A stretch of DNA of 64,000 bases, taken from NCBI GenBank assembly GCA_963704025.1, contig CAVPGP010000001.1, positions 744,001 to 808,000 on the forward strand, given 5' to 3'. Of the stretch, positions 31,659-39,659 are shown one piece after another (position 1 is the stretch's first letter; every line of letters begins with the position of its first letter). A program made the position numbers and the translations under genes. Origin of the DNA: CAVPGP01 sp963704025. Lineage in GTDB: Bacteria; Actinomycetota; Thermoleophilia; Gaiellales; Gaiellaceae. Under the pieces are notes generated by a model. That model was not told the origin of the DNA. It saw only the letters and a program-made list of their open reading frames with translations, and made no database searches.

Positions 31659-33107
31659 CTAGCCGGCCGGCGGAGGCCCGCCCGGTGCAGATTCGCCCGA
31701 GGCAGATTCGCCCGGTGCAGATCCACCTGGTGCAGATCCACCCGGCGCAGACCCCGACGCCGGCCGCTGCGGCGCTCGCACGGCGAGGCTCGGGTAGTGG
31801 TCGGTGATCAGCAGCAGGTAGCCGTAGGTCTGTGCCTGGTAGCGCAGGCAGTAGGCCGAGAGGTCGCGCATCCCCTTCGGCATCCAGCCGACGGCGAGGG
31901 CGACGAACCATCCGATCAGCGCGATCACCGAGGCGACGACGCCGAGAGTCGAGGCCAGCACGAGCGCCGGGATCGCCAGCACCAGCCGGAAGACGGTCTT
32001 CCAGCGGCTCTGCGGCACCGGCTTCGGCGCCTCGAGGTCGATCGGGTACGTCCCCGGCCAGCCGCGGAACTTCGGGTACGGATCGGCGACGAGGAGGACA
32101 TAGGCCTGCACGTGCACCCAGTAGCGAAGCGACCGCTCGGTGTACGCGTAGATGCCTGCGTGCGGACGCCCCTTGACGAGGATGACGACGGCCTGCGCGA
32201 GCGAGACGAGCCCGGCCAGGAGGAGCCAGGCAGCCGAGAGCAGGAGGTGCGGATAGGCAAGCAGGTAGCGGAAGCACACCGTCAGGCGCCACCGCCGGCG
32301 GTCGTCGTCGACCGCGAGCTCGAGCGGGTGATAGGGCTGCGGGGGCGTGCCGGTGAAGCGCGGCGGGCGCTTCTCGAGGAACGCCGCCACGCCTTCGCGG
32401 AAATCATCCGTGCGCGTGGCGCGGGCCTGCAGCCGCGCCTCGAGCTCCAGCTGCTCGTCGAGGGTGGCCGTCGCCGCGTGGTCGAGCGCCTGCTTCGTCC
32501 ACCCGATCCCCAGCGTCGGCATCGAGGCCAGCTGCTCCGCGACCTCGTGCGCCCTCGCCGACAGCTCCTCGTCGGGCACGACTTCCGAGACGATCCCCCA
32601 GCCGTGGGCCTCCTCTGCGGACAGCTTCCGCCCCGAGACGAACCACGAGAAGGCCCGCGACGTCCCGATCAGGCGCTGGACGAAGTACGTGCCGCCGGAA
32701 TCCGGCACGAGGCCGATGTTGATGAACGCGGGCACGAAGCTCGCGCCCTCCGCCGCGACGCGGATGTCGCAGGCGCAGGCGAGCGAGAGCCCCGCGCCCG
32801 CGGCCGGGCCGTTGACGGCCGCGATCACGGGCTTGCGGAGGTTCCGGATCGCCGTCACGTTGCGGTGGTAGCGGGTCCGCAGCGCCTCGGCGACGTCGAG
32901 CGTCTGGAACTCCGTCAGATCCTGGCCGACGCAGAAGCCGCGGCCCGCACCGGTGATCAGGACCGCGCGGACGTCGTCGTCGTCGGCCTCCTGGAGCGCT
33001 GCGTGGAACGCGTGGTGCAGCTCCGCATTGAAGGCGTTCAGCACCTCGGGGCGATTGAGCGTGATCGTCATCACCGCCCCCTCGCGCGTCACCTCCACCG
33101 CCGGCAC
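31659..33107 (-). CDS. Enoyl-CoA hydratase/isomerase (PaaG-like) fused to a DUF4389 membrane domain
   Basis: A 482-aa fusion starting at GTG 33107. Residues 1-262 form a crotonase domain: LNRPEVLNAFN, the oxyanion-hole segments GRGFCVGQDLTEF and VNGPAAGAGLSLACACD, and INIGLVPDSGGTYF, whose Asp matches the catalytic Asp of PaaG (ring-1,2-epoxide/oxepin isomerase). Residues 270-450 form a DUF4389 domain with about four hydrophobic segments (YLLAYPHLLLSAAWLLLAGL, VLAIPALVLASTLGVVASVI) and the RYWVHVQAYVLLVADPYPKF pattern. The tail repeats SAPGGSAPGESASGES. I find this combination unusual. It would tether a phenylacetate or fatty-acid enzyme to the membrane. Confidence 0.85.
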   Translation of the reverse strand: MPAVEVTREGAVMTITLNRPEVLNAFNAELHHAFHAALQEADDDDVRAVLITGAGRGFCVGQDLTEFQTLDVAEALRTRYHRNVTAIRNLRKPVIAAVNGPAAGAGLSLACACDIRVAAEGASFVPAFINIGLVPDSGGTYFVQRLIGTSRAFSWFVSGRKLSAEEAHGWGIVSEVVPDEELSARAHEVAEQLASMPTLGIGWTKQALDHAATATLDEQLELEARLQARATRTDDFREGVAAFLEKRPPRFTGTPPQPYHPLELAVDDDRRRWRLTVCFRYLLAYPHLLLSAAWLLLAGLVSLAQAVVILVKGRPHAGIYAYTERSLRYWVHVQAYVLLVADPYPKFRGWPGTYPIDLEAPKPVPQSRWKTVFRLVLAIPALVLASTLGVVASVIALIGWFVALAVGWMPKGMRDLSAYCLRYQAQTYGYLLLITDHYPSLAVRAPQRPASGSAPGGSAPGGSAPGESASGESAPGGPPPAG

Positions 33108-33142
33108 GACGGAGACCTTAACCGGATCGGTACCGTCAACCC

Positions 33143-34114
33143 ATGGCAGAGCTGACGTTCGTCTCGGAGCCGCTGGACGAGCCGGACGACTCGGCCGCGC
33201 TCGACGCCTACTCGCGCGCGGTGATCACGGTCGCAGAGCGCCTCGCCCCGTCGGTCGCGGCGCTGAAGGTGTTGCGGCGCGGACGGCCCCGGGGAGCGGG
33301 GAGCGGGGTCGTGATCACGGCCGACGGCTTCGCCCTCACCTCGGCGCACGTCGTCGCAGGCGGCGACCACGTCAGGGCGACGTTCGCGGACGGCCGCGAG
33401 ATCGAGTCGGACATCGTCGGCTCGGATCCGCTCTCGGACCTGGCGGTGCTCCGCGCCCACGGCGACGGCCTCGCAGCAGCCGAGCTCGGCGACGCCGAGC
33501 GCCTCCGCGTCGGCCAGCTCGTGGTCGCGATCGGCAACCCGCACGGCTTCGGCGGCTCGGTGACGGCGGGCGTCGTCTCGGCGCTCGGCCGCTCGCTGCC
33601 GACGCGTGCCGGCTCGGCCGTTCGTGTCGTCGACAACGTGATCCAGACGGACGCGGCGCTGAACCCGGGCAACTCGGGCGGGGCGCTCGCCGACGGGCTG
33701 GGACGGGTCGTCGGCATCAATACCGCGGTCGCAGGCGTCGGGCTCGGGCTCGCGGTGCCGATCAACGAGGCGACGCGACGGATCATCGGCGCGCTGATGA
33801 GCGAGGGGCGCTTCCGCAGGGCGTATCTCGGCCTCGCCGGCGGGCCGCGCCCGCTGCCGCCCCGGCTCGCGAAGGAGCTCGGCGTCCACGTCGGCTTCGA
33901 GATCGTCGAGGTCGTGGAGGGAAGCCCGGCCGCCGCGGGCGGTCTGCGGCCGGAGGACACCATCGTCTGGTTCGACGGCGCGCCGGTCACGGGGATGACC
34001 GACATCCAGCGGCGGATGATCGGCGACGCGATCGGCCGCGCGGTGCCCGTGCGCGTGGTGCGGCACGGCAGGCTCGTCGACCTGGAGCTCGTGCCGGACG
34101 AGCTCGCCGTCTAG
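33143..34114 (+). CDS. HtrA/DegP-like serine protease with one PDZ domain
   Basis: A 323-aa trypsin-like protease. The catalytic triad is visible: His in LTSAHVVAGGD (about 69), Asp in SDPLSDLAVLR (about 98) and Ser in NPGNSGGALAD (about 178). A PDZ domain follows (about 225-315, GFEIVEVVEGSPAAAGGL). Unlike most HtrA proteins it has no signal peptide or TM segment; the N-terminus is acidic (SEPLDEPDDSAALDA), so it is probably cytoplasmic. It is followed 12 nt later by the GST gene and is divergent from the hydratase fusion. Confidence 0.92.
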   Translation: MAELTFVSEPLDEPDDSAALDAYSRAVITVAERLAPSVAALKVLRRGRPRGAGSGVVITADGFALTSAHVVAGGDHVRATFADGREIESDIVGSDPLSDLAVLRAHGDGLAAAELGDAERLRVGQLVVAIGNPHGFGGSVTAGVVSALGRSLPTRAGSAVRVVDNVIQTDAALNPGNSGGALADGLGRVVGINTAVAGVGLGLAVPINEATRRIIGALMSEGRFRRAYLGLAGGPRPLPPRLAKELGVHVGFEIVEVVEGSPAAAGGLRPEDTIVWFDGAPVTGMTDIQRRMIGDAIGRAVPVRVVRHGRLVDLELVPDELAV

Positions 34115-34126
34115 AGAGCTTCCTGG

Positions 34127-34720
34127 ATGCAGGTCTACCGGATCCCGTTCTCGACGAACGTCGAGCGGGTGGCGCTCGCGGCCGGGCACAAGGGGATCGC
34201 CGTCGAGTGGATCGACGTCCCGGCCGAGGACCGCTCCGAGGTCGAACGCGTCTCCGGGCAGGGGCTCGTGCCCGTGCTCGTCGAGGGCGACAGCGAGGGC
34301 CACAAAGTGCTGGCCGACTCGGCCGCGATCCTGCGCCGGCTCGAGGAACGGTTCCCGGAGCCCGCGCTCTGGCCGGCCGGCGAGGCCGAGCGCGCGCAGG
34401 CGGATCTCTTCGTCGAATGGTTCAACCTCGTCTGGAAGGGCCCGCCGAACCGGATCGCGTCCGGCGAGGCGACGGCAGGGGACGCGGAGGCGCTCGTCCG
34501 CTGGAACGCGTGGTTCGAGTCGCTGCTCGAGGGACGCGATTACCTGCTCGGGGACTTCGGCGTCGCGGACGTGATCGCGTTCCCGTTCCTCAAGTACGCG
34601 GCGATCGGCCCGGACCCGCACGACACGGACGCGTTCCACGCGGTGCTGCGCGACCACCTCGTCGCGGGGCGGCGCCTCGAGGCGTGGATCGACCGCGTCG
34701 ACGCCCGGCCGCGCGCCTAG
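34127..34720 (+). CDS. Glutathione S-transferase family protein
   Basis: A 197-aa GST-fold protein. The N-terminal thioredoxin-like domain has YRIPFSTNVERVALAAGHKG with a Ser-Thr pair in the usual catalytic region and VPVLVEGDSEGHKVLADSAAIL, the cis-Pro plus glutathione gamma-glutamyl site. The C-terminal helical domain has FGVADVIAFPFLKYAA, the N-capping box. Actinomycetota generally lack glutathione, so the cosubstrate is unclear. The stop codon TAG is the first part of the outer stem of the RNA candidate downstream. Confidence 0.85.
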   Translation: MQVYRIPFSTNVERVALAAGHKGIAVEWIDVPAEDRSEVERVSGQGLVPVLVEGDSEGHKVLADSAAILRRLEERFPEPALWPAGEAERAQADLFVEWFNLVWKGPPNRIASGEATAGDAEALVRWNAWFESLLEGRDYLLGDFGVADVIAFPFLKYAAIGPDPHDTDAFHAVLRDHLVAGRRLEAWIDRVDARPRA

Positions 34721-34883
34721 AGGCTTGATGTGAGACTGCGGTGCGTGCGGGGATGGGCCAGACCAAGCGGCTCAGCCGGATCGGGCGCAGCGCGTAGTGG
34801 TGCTACGGGCAAGTCCGAGCCGGTTGAACCGGGCCGAGTCTGGCACACCGGCCGTGCGTGCCGGAGTCTCACATCAAGCCTCT
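34719..34883 (+). ncRNA. Candidate structured RNA, about 165 nt, closed by a perfect 19-bp stem
   Basis: AGAGGCTTGATGTGAGACT (34719-34737) is the exact reverse complement of 34865-34883. Inside, GCCAGAC pairs with GTCTGGC, enclosing three local hairpins: CGGC/GCCG, GTAG/CTAC (GTAGTGGTGCTAC) and CCGG/CCGG (CCGGTTGAACCGG), with ACGGGCAAGTCCGAG between them. This is a multibranched fold, not a transposon end pair. No ORF explains it. A 15-bp terminator hairpin follows 7 nt later. Strand is inferred from the terminator and from the GST gene. I do not recognise the family; raiA-type actinobacterial RNAs are the first to compare. Confidence 0.75.
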
Positions 34884-34890
34884 GGAGAGT

Positions 34891-34923
34891 GCAGGGGCCG
34901 CGCCGAATCGGCGCGGCCCCTGC
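34891..34923. terminator. Strong 15-bp hairpin, probable bidirectional terminator
   Basis: GCAGGGGCCGCGCCG, loop AAT, then its perfect reverse complement. It lies 7 nt after the RNA candidate and 7 nt beyond the stop of the convergent gerW-like gene, so it can end both transcripts. Confidence 0.85.
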
Positions 34924-34929
34924 GCGCGT

Positions 34930-35364
34930 TCAGCGACGGACGCCCGGAAGCTGCGGTGTCCGCGCGTGCTTGCTGACCATCTGGGCCACGAAGAGCAGCT
35001 GCTTCCGCGAGAGCCGCGGCAGGCGCCTGCGCGACTGCCGGCGCTTGCCGAAGATCGACCGCAGCGCGAGGATGCCGGCGAGCGCGACGATCTGCCCGCC
35101 CAGCACGATCCGGTTCACGTCGACGGCAGGCATCCACCGGACGACGCCGTCCTCGATCACCCACGCGCCGCTCGGCCGCGAGCGGACCCCGAAACCGCCG
35201 CCGCCGCCGTGCCCTTCGTCGCTGTCCCCACTCCCGCCGCCGCCACCCCCGGCGATCGAGGCCGCCGGGATGACGGTCAACCCGTTGTGGACGTAGGGCT
35301 CTCCGTAGACGCCCTTCGCACCGACGCTCTTGCGGGCTTCCTCGACGAGCTGTTGGACCTCCAT
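34930..35364 (-). CDS. GerW-family (YtfJ-like) protein
   Basis: A 144-aa protein with an excellent ribosome site (GAAAGGAGG). EEARKSVGAKGVYGEPYVHNGLTVIP, in pieces (VGAKGVYGEPY, GLTVIPAASIAGG), is the GerW/YtfJ signature. A Gly-rich loop (GGGGGGSGDSDEGHGGGGGF) and SRPSGAWVIEDGVVRWMPAVD follow. A hydrophobic helix (IVLGGQIVALAGILAL) and a very basic C-terminus (GKRRQSRRRLPRLSRK) complete it. In Bacillus GerW is a sporulation and germination protein, but the family is widespread in non-sporulating Actinomycetota, so no spore claim is made. Confidence 0.85.
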   Translation of the reverse strand: MEVQQLVEEARKSVGAKGVYGEPYVHNGLTVIPAASIAGGGGGGSGDSDEGHGGGGGFGVRSRPSGAWVIEDGVVRWMPAVDVNRIVLGGQIVALAGILALRSIFGKRRQSRRRLPRLSRKQLLFVAQMVSKHARTPQLPGVRR

Positions 35365-35430
35365 GGAAGACCTCCTTTCCCAGGCAGCGTTGCAGATGAG
35401 GCGATGGCCCCGCAGCGGGGAGCGCGCGGA

Positions 35431-36195
35431 TCAGCGGTTCTTGTAGTCCGGCTTGCGCTTCTCGAGGAACGCCTGCAGCCCCTCGCGCGCGTCCTCGCTC
35501 GCGAGCGCGAGGGCAAAGCCGCGGCGCTCGGCCTCGACGCCGCCGCTCAGCGGGAGCTCGAAGGCGGCGAGCACGAGCTCCTTCGCGATCCGCGTCGAGA
35601 TCGGCGGCTGCTCGGCGATCGCCCCCGCCAGGCTCTTCGCCTCGCCGAGCCAGTCCTCCGCCACCCGGGCGACGAGCCCGGAGGCGAGCGCCTCGTCGGC
35701 GGCGAGGAAGCGGCCGGAGAGGATCACGTCCATCGCCACCGACTTCCCGACCGCGCGCACGAGTCGCTGCGTGCCGCCGGCACCGGGGAGGATGCCGACG
35801 TTCGTCTCGGGCTGCCCGAACCGCGCCGACGGCGAGGCCACGATGATGTCGCACAGCATCGCGAGCTCGCAGCCGCCGCCCAGGCAGAAGCCCGAGACGG
35901 CGGCGATCAACGGCTTGCGGATCCGGCGGATGCGGTCCCAGCGCTCGCCGCGGCGCGTCGCGTACAGGTCCGTCGCGGTCATGGTCGCGAGCTCGCCGAT
36001 GTCTGCTCCGGCGGCGAACGCCGTCTCGCCGCCGGCCAGGATCAGGCACCGGATGGCGTCGTCGAGGTCGAGCTCCTCGAGCGCCGAGGCGACGCCCTCC
36101 ATCACCTCGTCGTTGAGGGCGTTGAGGCGCTCCGGCCGGTCGATCGTGACGATGCCGACCGCGCCGTCCCGCTCGGTGTGCACAAGGTGACTCAT
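35431..36195 (-). CDS. Enoyl-CoA hydratase (PaaF/crotonase type)
   Basis: A 254-aa crotonase. Oxyanion-hole segments are ETAFAAGADIGELA and VSGFCLGGGCELAMLCD. The catalytic Glu pair is present in FGQPETNVGILPGAGGTQRL (E of PETN and the Glu position of GAGGTQ-type hydratases as family pattern). The C-terminal EDAREGLQAFLEKRKPDYKN is standard. It hydrates enoyl-CoA thioesters in beta-oxidation; a PaaF role in phenylacetate breakdown is possible but not shown. The ATG overlaps the stop of the upstream hydratase gene (ATGA), so the pair is coupled. Confidence 0.88.
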   Translation of the reverse strand: MSHLVHTERDGAVGIVTIDRPERLNALNDEVMEGVASALEELDLDDAIRCLILAGGETAFAAGADIGELATMTATDLYATRRGERWDRIRRIRKPLIAAVSGFCLGGGCELAMLCDIIVASPSARFGQPETNVGILPGAGGTQRLVRAVGKSVAMDVILSGRFLAADEALASGLVARVAEDWLGEAKSLAGAIAEQPPISTRIAKELVLAAFELPLSGGVEAERRGFALALASEDAREGLQAFLEKRKPDYKNR

Positions 36196-36998
36196 CGGTC
36201 GACGAACCTCCTGATCGCGTCCTTCGCTTCGTCGTTCAGCATCGAGAGCGCCAGCCAGTCCCGCGCGTGGCCGATCGTCTCGTGCCACGAGACGTCCCGC
36301 CACCAGTTGAGCTGCTGCTTCGCGTAGCGGGTCGTCTGCGGCAGCTTGCCGGCGAGCTTCCCGACGACCTCGTCGACCTTCGCGTCGAGCTCCGCTGCGC
36401 CGACGACCCAGTTGACGAGCCCCCACTCCTGCGCCTGCCGGGCCGGCACGGGCTCGCACATGAGGATCACCTCGCGGGCGCGGCGCTCGCCGATCATGAT
36501 CGGCAGCCACTGCGTGGCGCCTCCGGCCGGGACGGAGCCGTGCTCGAGGCCGACGTGCCTGATGAACGCGTCGTCGACCATCACCGCGAGGTCGCACGCC
36601 ATCTGCAGCTCGTTGCCGCCTCCGACCGCGATCCCCTGCACGCGGGCCAGCGTCGGCTTGCCGATCTCGCGCAGCCGGTCGTGCATGTCCTTGAAGGCAC
36701 CGAACCACTTCCAGTACTCCTGCGGGTTGTCGACGAGGTCCGCGCCCCACGACTTCAGGTCGGCCCCGACGCAGAAGGCCCGCCCGGTGCCGGTGACGAC
36801 GACCACGCGGATCTCGTCGTCCCACGACGCGTCCTCGCACGCCCGCGCGATCTCGCGGAGCATCCGGAAGTCGAAGGCGTTCAGCTTCTCCGGACGGTTG
36901 AGCCGGATCGTGGCGCGCGGCGGGGCCTTCTCGTAGACGATCTCCTCGAAGCCGAGGTCCTCTGGCGCGAGCGGCTTCGGGCCGCTGGGCTCGGTCAC
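36192..36998 (-). CDS. Enoyl-CoA hydratase/isomerase family protein
   Basis: A 268-aa crotonase-fold protein beginning at GTG 36998 (GTGA overlap with the EthD-type gene). It has an N-terminal extension of about 25 residues, then RATIRLNRPEKLNAFDF, GTGRAFCVGADLKSWG and VQGIAVGGGNELQMACDLAV, the two oxyanion-hole loops. GLEHGSVPAGGATQWLPIMIG lacks the acidic residue used by hydratases in the second position, so the reaction may be isomerisation or C-C hydrolysis (BadI-like). CoA ester metabolism is certain; the substrate is not. Confidence 0.85.
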   Translation of the reverse strand: MTEPSGPKPLAPEDLGFEEIVYEKAPPRATIRLNRPEKLNAFDFRMLREIARACEDASWDDEIRVVVVTGTGRAFCVGADLKSWGADLVDNPQEYWKWFGAFKDMHDRLREIGKPTLARVQGIAVGGGNELQMACDLAVMVDDAFIRHVGLEHGSVPAGGATQWLPIMIGERRAREVILMCEPVPARQAQEWGLVNWVVGAAELDAKVDEVVGKLAGKLPQTTRYAKQQLNWWRDVSWHETIGHARDWLALSMLNDEAKDAIRRFVDR

Positions 36999-37273
36999 TG
37001 AACCTCCGCGAACATCACCTCGAACGCGCCGCCCATCGCCATCGCGTCCTTCCCGGTTGCCATGAACTCGTCGGATCGCGCGGCCTGCTTGAACGCGTCC
37101 TTGTCCGGGAACTCCCACTCGGCGTAGTAGGGATAGCGCGGCTCGCCCATCGGCGCGCCGAACACACCGCCGTGGCGGAACGTGGCGCCCGGGACCTTGC
37201 GGCAGAGCTCGGCGTGCTGCTCGTAGCGCTCCGCCTCGGGCGCCTCCGCATAGAGGACGATGACTCGGACCAT
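36995..37273 (-). CDS. EthD-family ferredoxin-like protein
   Basis: A 92-aa protein of the EthD dimeric alpha-beta barrel family: MVRVIVLYAEAPEAERYEQH opening, PYYAEWEFPDKDAFKQAARS centre and SDEFMATGKDAM. EthD-like proteins act as small enzymes or accessory factors in aromatic and ether degradation. It is the first gene of a coupled three-gene unit with two enoyl-CoA hydratases, so a catabolic role on CoA-linked intermediates is likely. A ribosome site (AAAGGGAGCC) precedes the ATG. Confidence 0.85.
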   Translation of the reverse strand: MVRVIVLYAEAPEAERYEQHAELCRKVPGATFRHGGVFGAPMGEPRYPYYAEWEFPDKDAFKQAARSDEFMATGKDAMAMGGAFEVMFAEVQ

Positions 37274-37311
37274 GTGGCTCCCTTTCCTCGCTCGGCCGTG
37301 AGCGTAGTGGG

Positions 37312-39528
37312 TCAGAGGCCGACGATGTCGTCCGGGCGGACCGGGACCCGGGCGAGCTCGAGGCCGGTCGCGGCGCGCAGCGCGGAGAGCACGGCCGCTG
37401 TCGAGACGACCGTCGGGGGCTCGCCGACGCCCTTGACGCCAAACGGCGCGTCCGGCTCGGGGTCCTCGATCAGCACCGACTCGACCGGCGGCATGTCGAG
37501 CGTGGTCGGGATCAGGTAGTCGGTGAAGCTCGCGTTCGTGATCAGGCCGTCGCGCGTCTGGATCTCCTCCATCAGCGCCAGGCCGATGCCCTGGGCGGTG
37601 CCGCCCTCGATCTGGCCCTCGACCTGCAGGGGGTTGATCGCCTTGCCGACGTCCTGCGCCGTGCCGATCCAGACGACCCGGGTCAGGCCGAGGTCGACGT
37701 CCACCTCGACGACGACCTTCATCGCGGCGACGGCGAGCGCGACGTGCGCCCGCTCGCCCGTCACCTGGCCGGTCTCCGGGTCGAGCGGCGTCGTGCGCGG
37801 GTGCCGGTAGACGCGTTCCACGTCGACCTCGCCGCCGCCGTTTCGCTCACGCTGCTCCTTGGCCGCCCGGGACGCCAGCTGGACGGCGCCGGCGACCATC
37901 CAGGTCAGGCGCGACGCGGACGCGGAGCCGGCCGAGCCGACGGTCGAGGTCGTGTGCGACGCGAGGCGGACGTCGTCGGCGCCGAGCTCGGTGCGTGCGA
38001 CCTGGAGGATCACGTTCGTCACGCCCTGTCCGACCTCGGCGGCCGCGCAGTGCACCTCGGCGGATCCGTCCTCGAGGATGCGCACGCGCGCGGCTGTCGA
38101 GTCGTCGAAGCCCTCCGAGTAGCAGATGTTCTTGAAGCCGACCGCGAACCCCTCGCCGCGCCGGACCCCCTCGCCCCGGGTCGTGTTGCCCGCGCCGCCC
38201 GGCAGGCGAATCGCCTCGCGCGGCAGCTCCTCGGCGGGAGGCGGCTGCAGCGCCGCGGCCTCGCGGATCACGTCGCTCACGGGCAGCGACCCGGTGATCA
38301 CCTGGCCCGTCGGCAGCGTGTCGCCCGGCTTGAGCGCGTTGAGCAGCCGCAGCTCGACCGGGTCGATGCCGAGCTCCGTCGCGAGCTTGTCCATCTGCGC
38401 CTCGGCGGCGAAGCAGGTCTGGACGGCGCCGAAGCCACGCATGGCGCCGCAGGGCGGGTTGTTCGTGTAGACGGCGGTCGACTCGATCAGCGCGTTCTCG
38501 ACGTGATACGGCCCGGCCGCGAATGAGGCCGCGTTCGAGGCGACCGCGGTGGACGACGAGGCGTAGGCGCCGCCGTCGAGCAGGATCCGCATCCGCACGG
38601 CGACGACCCGGCCGTCCCTCGTCGCTCGGTGCTCGCACCAGATCTTCGCCGGGTGGCGGTGGACGTGGCCCACGAACGACTCGTCGCGCGCGTAGACGAA
38701 CTTCACCGGCCGGTTGGCGTGCAGCGCAAGCAGGGCTCCGTGGATCTGCATCGAGAGGTCCTCGCGGCCCCCGAAGGCGCCGCCGACGCCGGCGAGGTGG
38801 ATCCGCACCTGCTCCGGCGCGAGGCCGAGGCAGGGTGCCATCTGGTCGCGGTCGACGTGCAGCCACTGCGTCGCCACGTAGACATCGACGCCGCCCTCCC
38901 CGTCCGGGACGGCCAGGCCCGACTCGGGGCCGAGGAACGCCTGATCCTGCATGCCGAGCTCGTAGACGCCCTCGACGGCGACGTCGCCCTGCAGATCGGG
39001 ATCGCCGTGGCGGACGATCATGTGCCGAACGACGTTGGGCCGTGGGTCGTCGTAGTAGCCGTGCCCCATCGTGGGCCGGTCGGGGTGGAGCGGCTCTTGC
39101 TCGGTCGCCCGCTCGGGGTCGACGACGGGATCGAGCGCCTCGTATTCGACGCGCACCTGCTCGGCCGCGCGGCGCGCCTGCTCGGGATGCTCCGCGGCGA
39201 CGACCACGACTGGCTCGCCGTAGTAGCGGACGCGGTCGATCGCGAGCACCGGCTGGTCCGGGAACTCGAGCCCGTAGGTCTTCTGGCCGGGGACGTCCTC
39301 GTGCGTGAGCACCGCGTGGACGCCCGGCATCGCGAGCGCCTGCGAGATGTCGATCTCGCGGATCGCCGCGTGCGCGTGCGGGCTGCGCACGGTGTGCCCC
39401 CAGAGCATCCCGGCCGCGTTCAGGTCGCTCGCGTAGGCGAACTCGCCCGTCGTCTTCGGCGTGGCGTCCGGACGGGCGACCGACTCGCCGACGCGGCCCA
39501 CCTCGAGCTTCCGCACCGCCGGGGTCAC
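37312..39528 (-). CDS. Xanthine dehydrogenase family, molybdopterin-binding subunit
   Basis: A 738-aa large subunit. GTG 39528 (VTPAVRKLEVGRVGESV) is my start; the open frame continues upstream only through repeat arrays and element B. Signature segments are GRVGESVARPDATPKTTGEF, GVGGAFGGREDLSMQ, PPCGAMRGFGAVQ and the Mo-cofactor/active-site Glu region GVKGVGEPPTVV. It oxidises hypoxanthine/xanthine at the Mo centre, passing electrons to the 2Fe-2S and FAD subunits encoded just upstream. The adjacent purine genes support xanthine as substrate, though related subunits oxidise CO, nicotinate or aldehydes. Confidence 0.9.
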   Translation of the reverse strand: MTPAVRKLEVGRVGESVARPDATPKTTGEFAYASDLNAAGMLWGHTVRSPHAHAAIREIDISQALAMPGVHAVLTHEDVPGQKTYGLEFPDQPVLAIDRVRYYGEPVVVVAAEHPEQARRAAEQVRVEYEALDPVVDPERATEQEPLHPDRPTMGHGYYDDPRPNVVRHMIVRHGDPDLQGDVAVEGVYELGMQDQAFLGPESGLAVPDGEGGVDVYVATQWLHVDRDQMAPCLGLAPEQVRIHLAGVGGAFGGREDLSMQIHGALLALHANRPVKFVYARDESFVGHVHRHPAKIWCEHRATRDGRVVAVRMRILLDGGAYASSSTAVASNAASFAAGPYHVENALIESTAVYTNNPPCGAMRGFGAVQTCFAAEAQMDKLATELGIDPVELRLLNALKPGDTLPTGQVITGSLPVSDVIREAAALQPPPAEELPREAIRLPGGAGNTTRGEGVRRGEGFAVGFKNICYSEGFDDSTAARVRILEDGSAEVHCAAAEVGQGVTNVILQVARTELGADDVRLASHTTSTVGSAGSASASRLTWMVAGAVQLASRAAKEQRERNGGGEVDVERVYRHPRTTPLDPETGQVTGERAHVALAVAAMKVVVEVDVDLGLTRVVWIGTAQDVGKAINPLQVEGQIEGGTAQGIGLALMEEIQTRDGLITNASFTDYLIPTTLDMPPVESVLIEDPEPDAPFGVKGVGEPPTVVSTAAVLSALRAATGLELARVPVRPDDIVGL

Positions 39529-39540
39529 GCCGGTCTCGAG

Positions 39541-39659
39541 CTCCAGCTCAGCGCGCGCCAGCTCTGCGCGCCTCAGCTCGGCGCGCCGCAATCGGAGATG
39601 TCTCGATCGGGCATGTCCCAACTCAGCACACCCCTCAGCACACCCCACAGCACACCCCA
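39541..39659. repeat. Successive short tandem arrays flanking intergenic element B (15 bp x3, 15 bp x2, 12 bp x3)
   Basis: On the plus strand: 15-mers at 39541, 39556 and 39571 (consensus CKCCAGCTCWGCGCG), an imperfect 15-mer pair at 39593 and 39608 (CGGRGATGTCYCGAT-like), and 12-mers CAGCACACCCCT/A at 39624, 39636 and 39648, exactly 12 bp apart. They lie between element B and the start of the xanthine dehydrogenase large-subunit gene, so they also form its 5' leader. Confidence 0.85.

Noticed and set aside
34719..34883. Terminal inverted repeats of a small transposon (MITE)
   Set aside because: The arms enclose nested hairpins and a terminator follows; no target-site duplication is seen. 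The possibility is kept only as a test in the findings.
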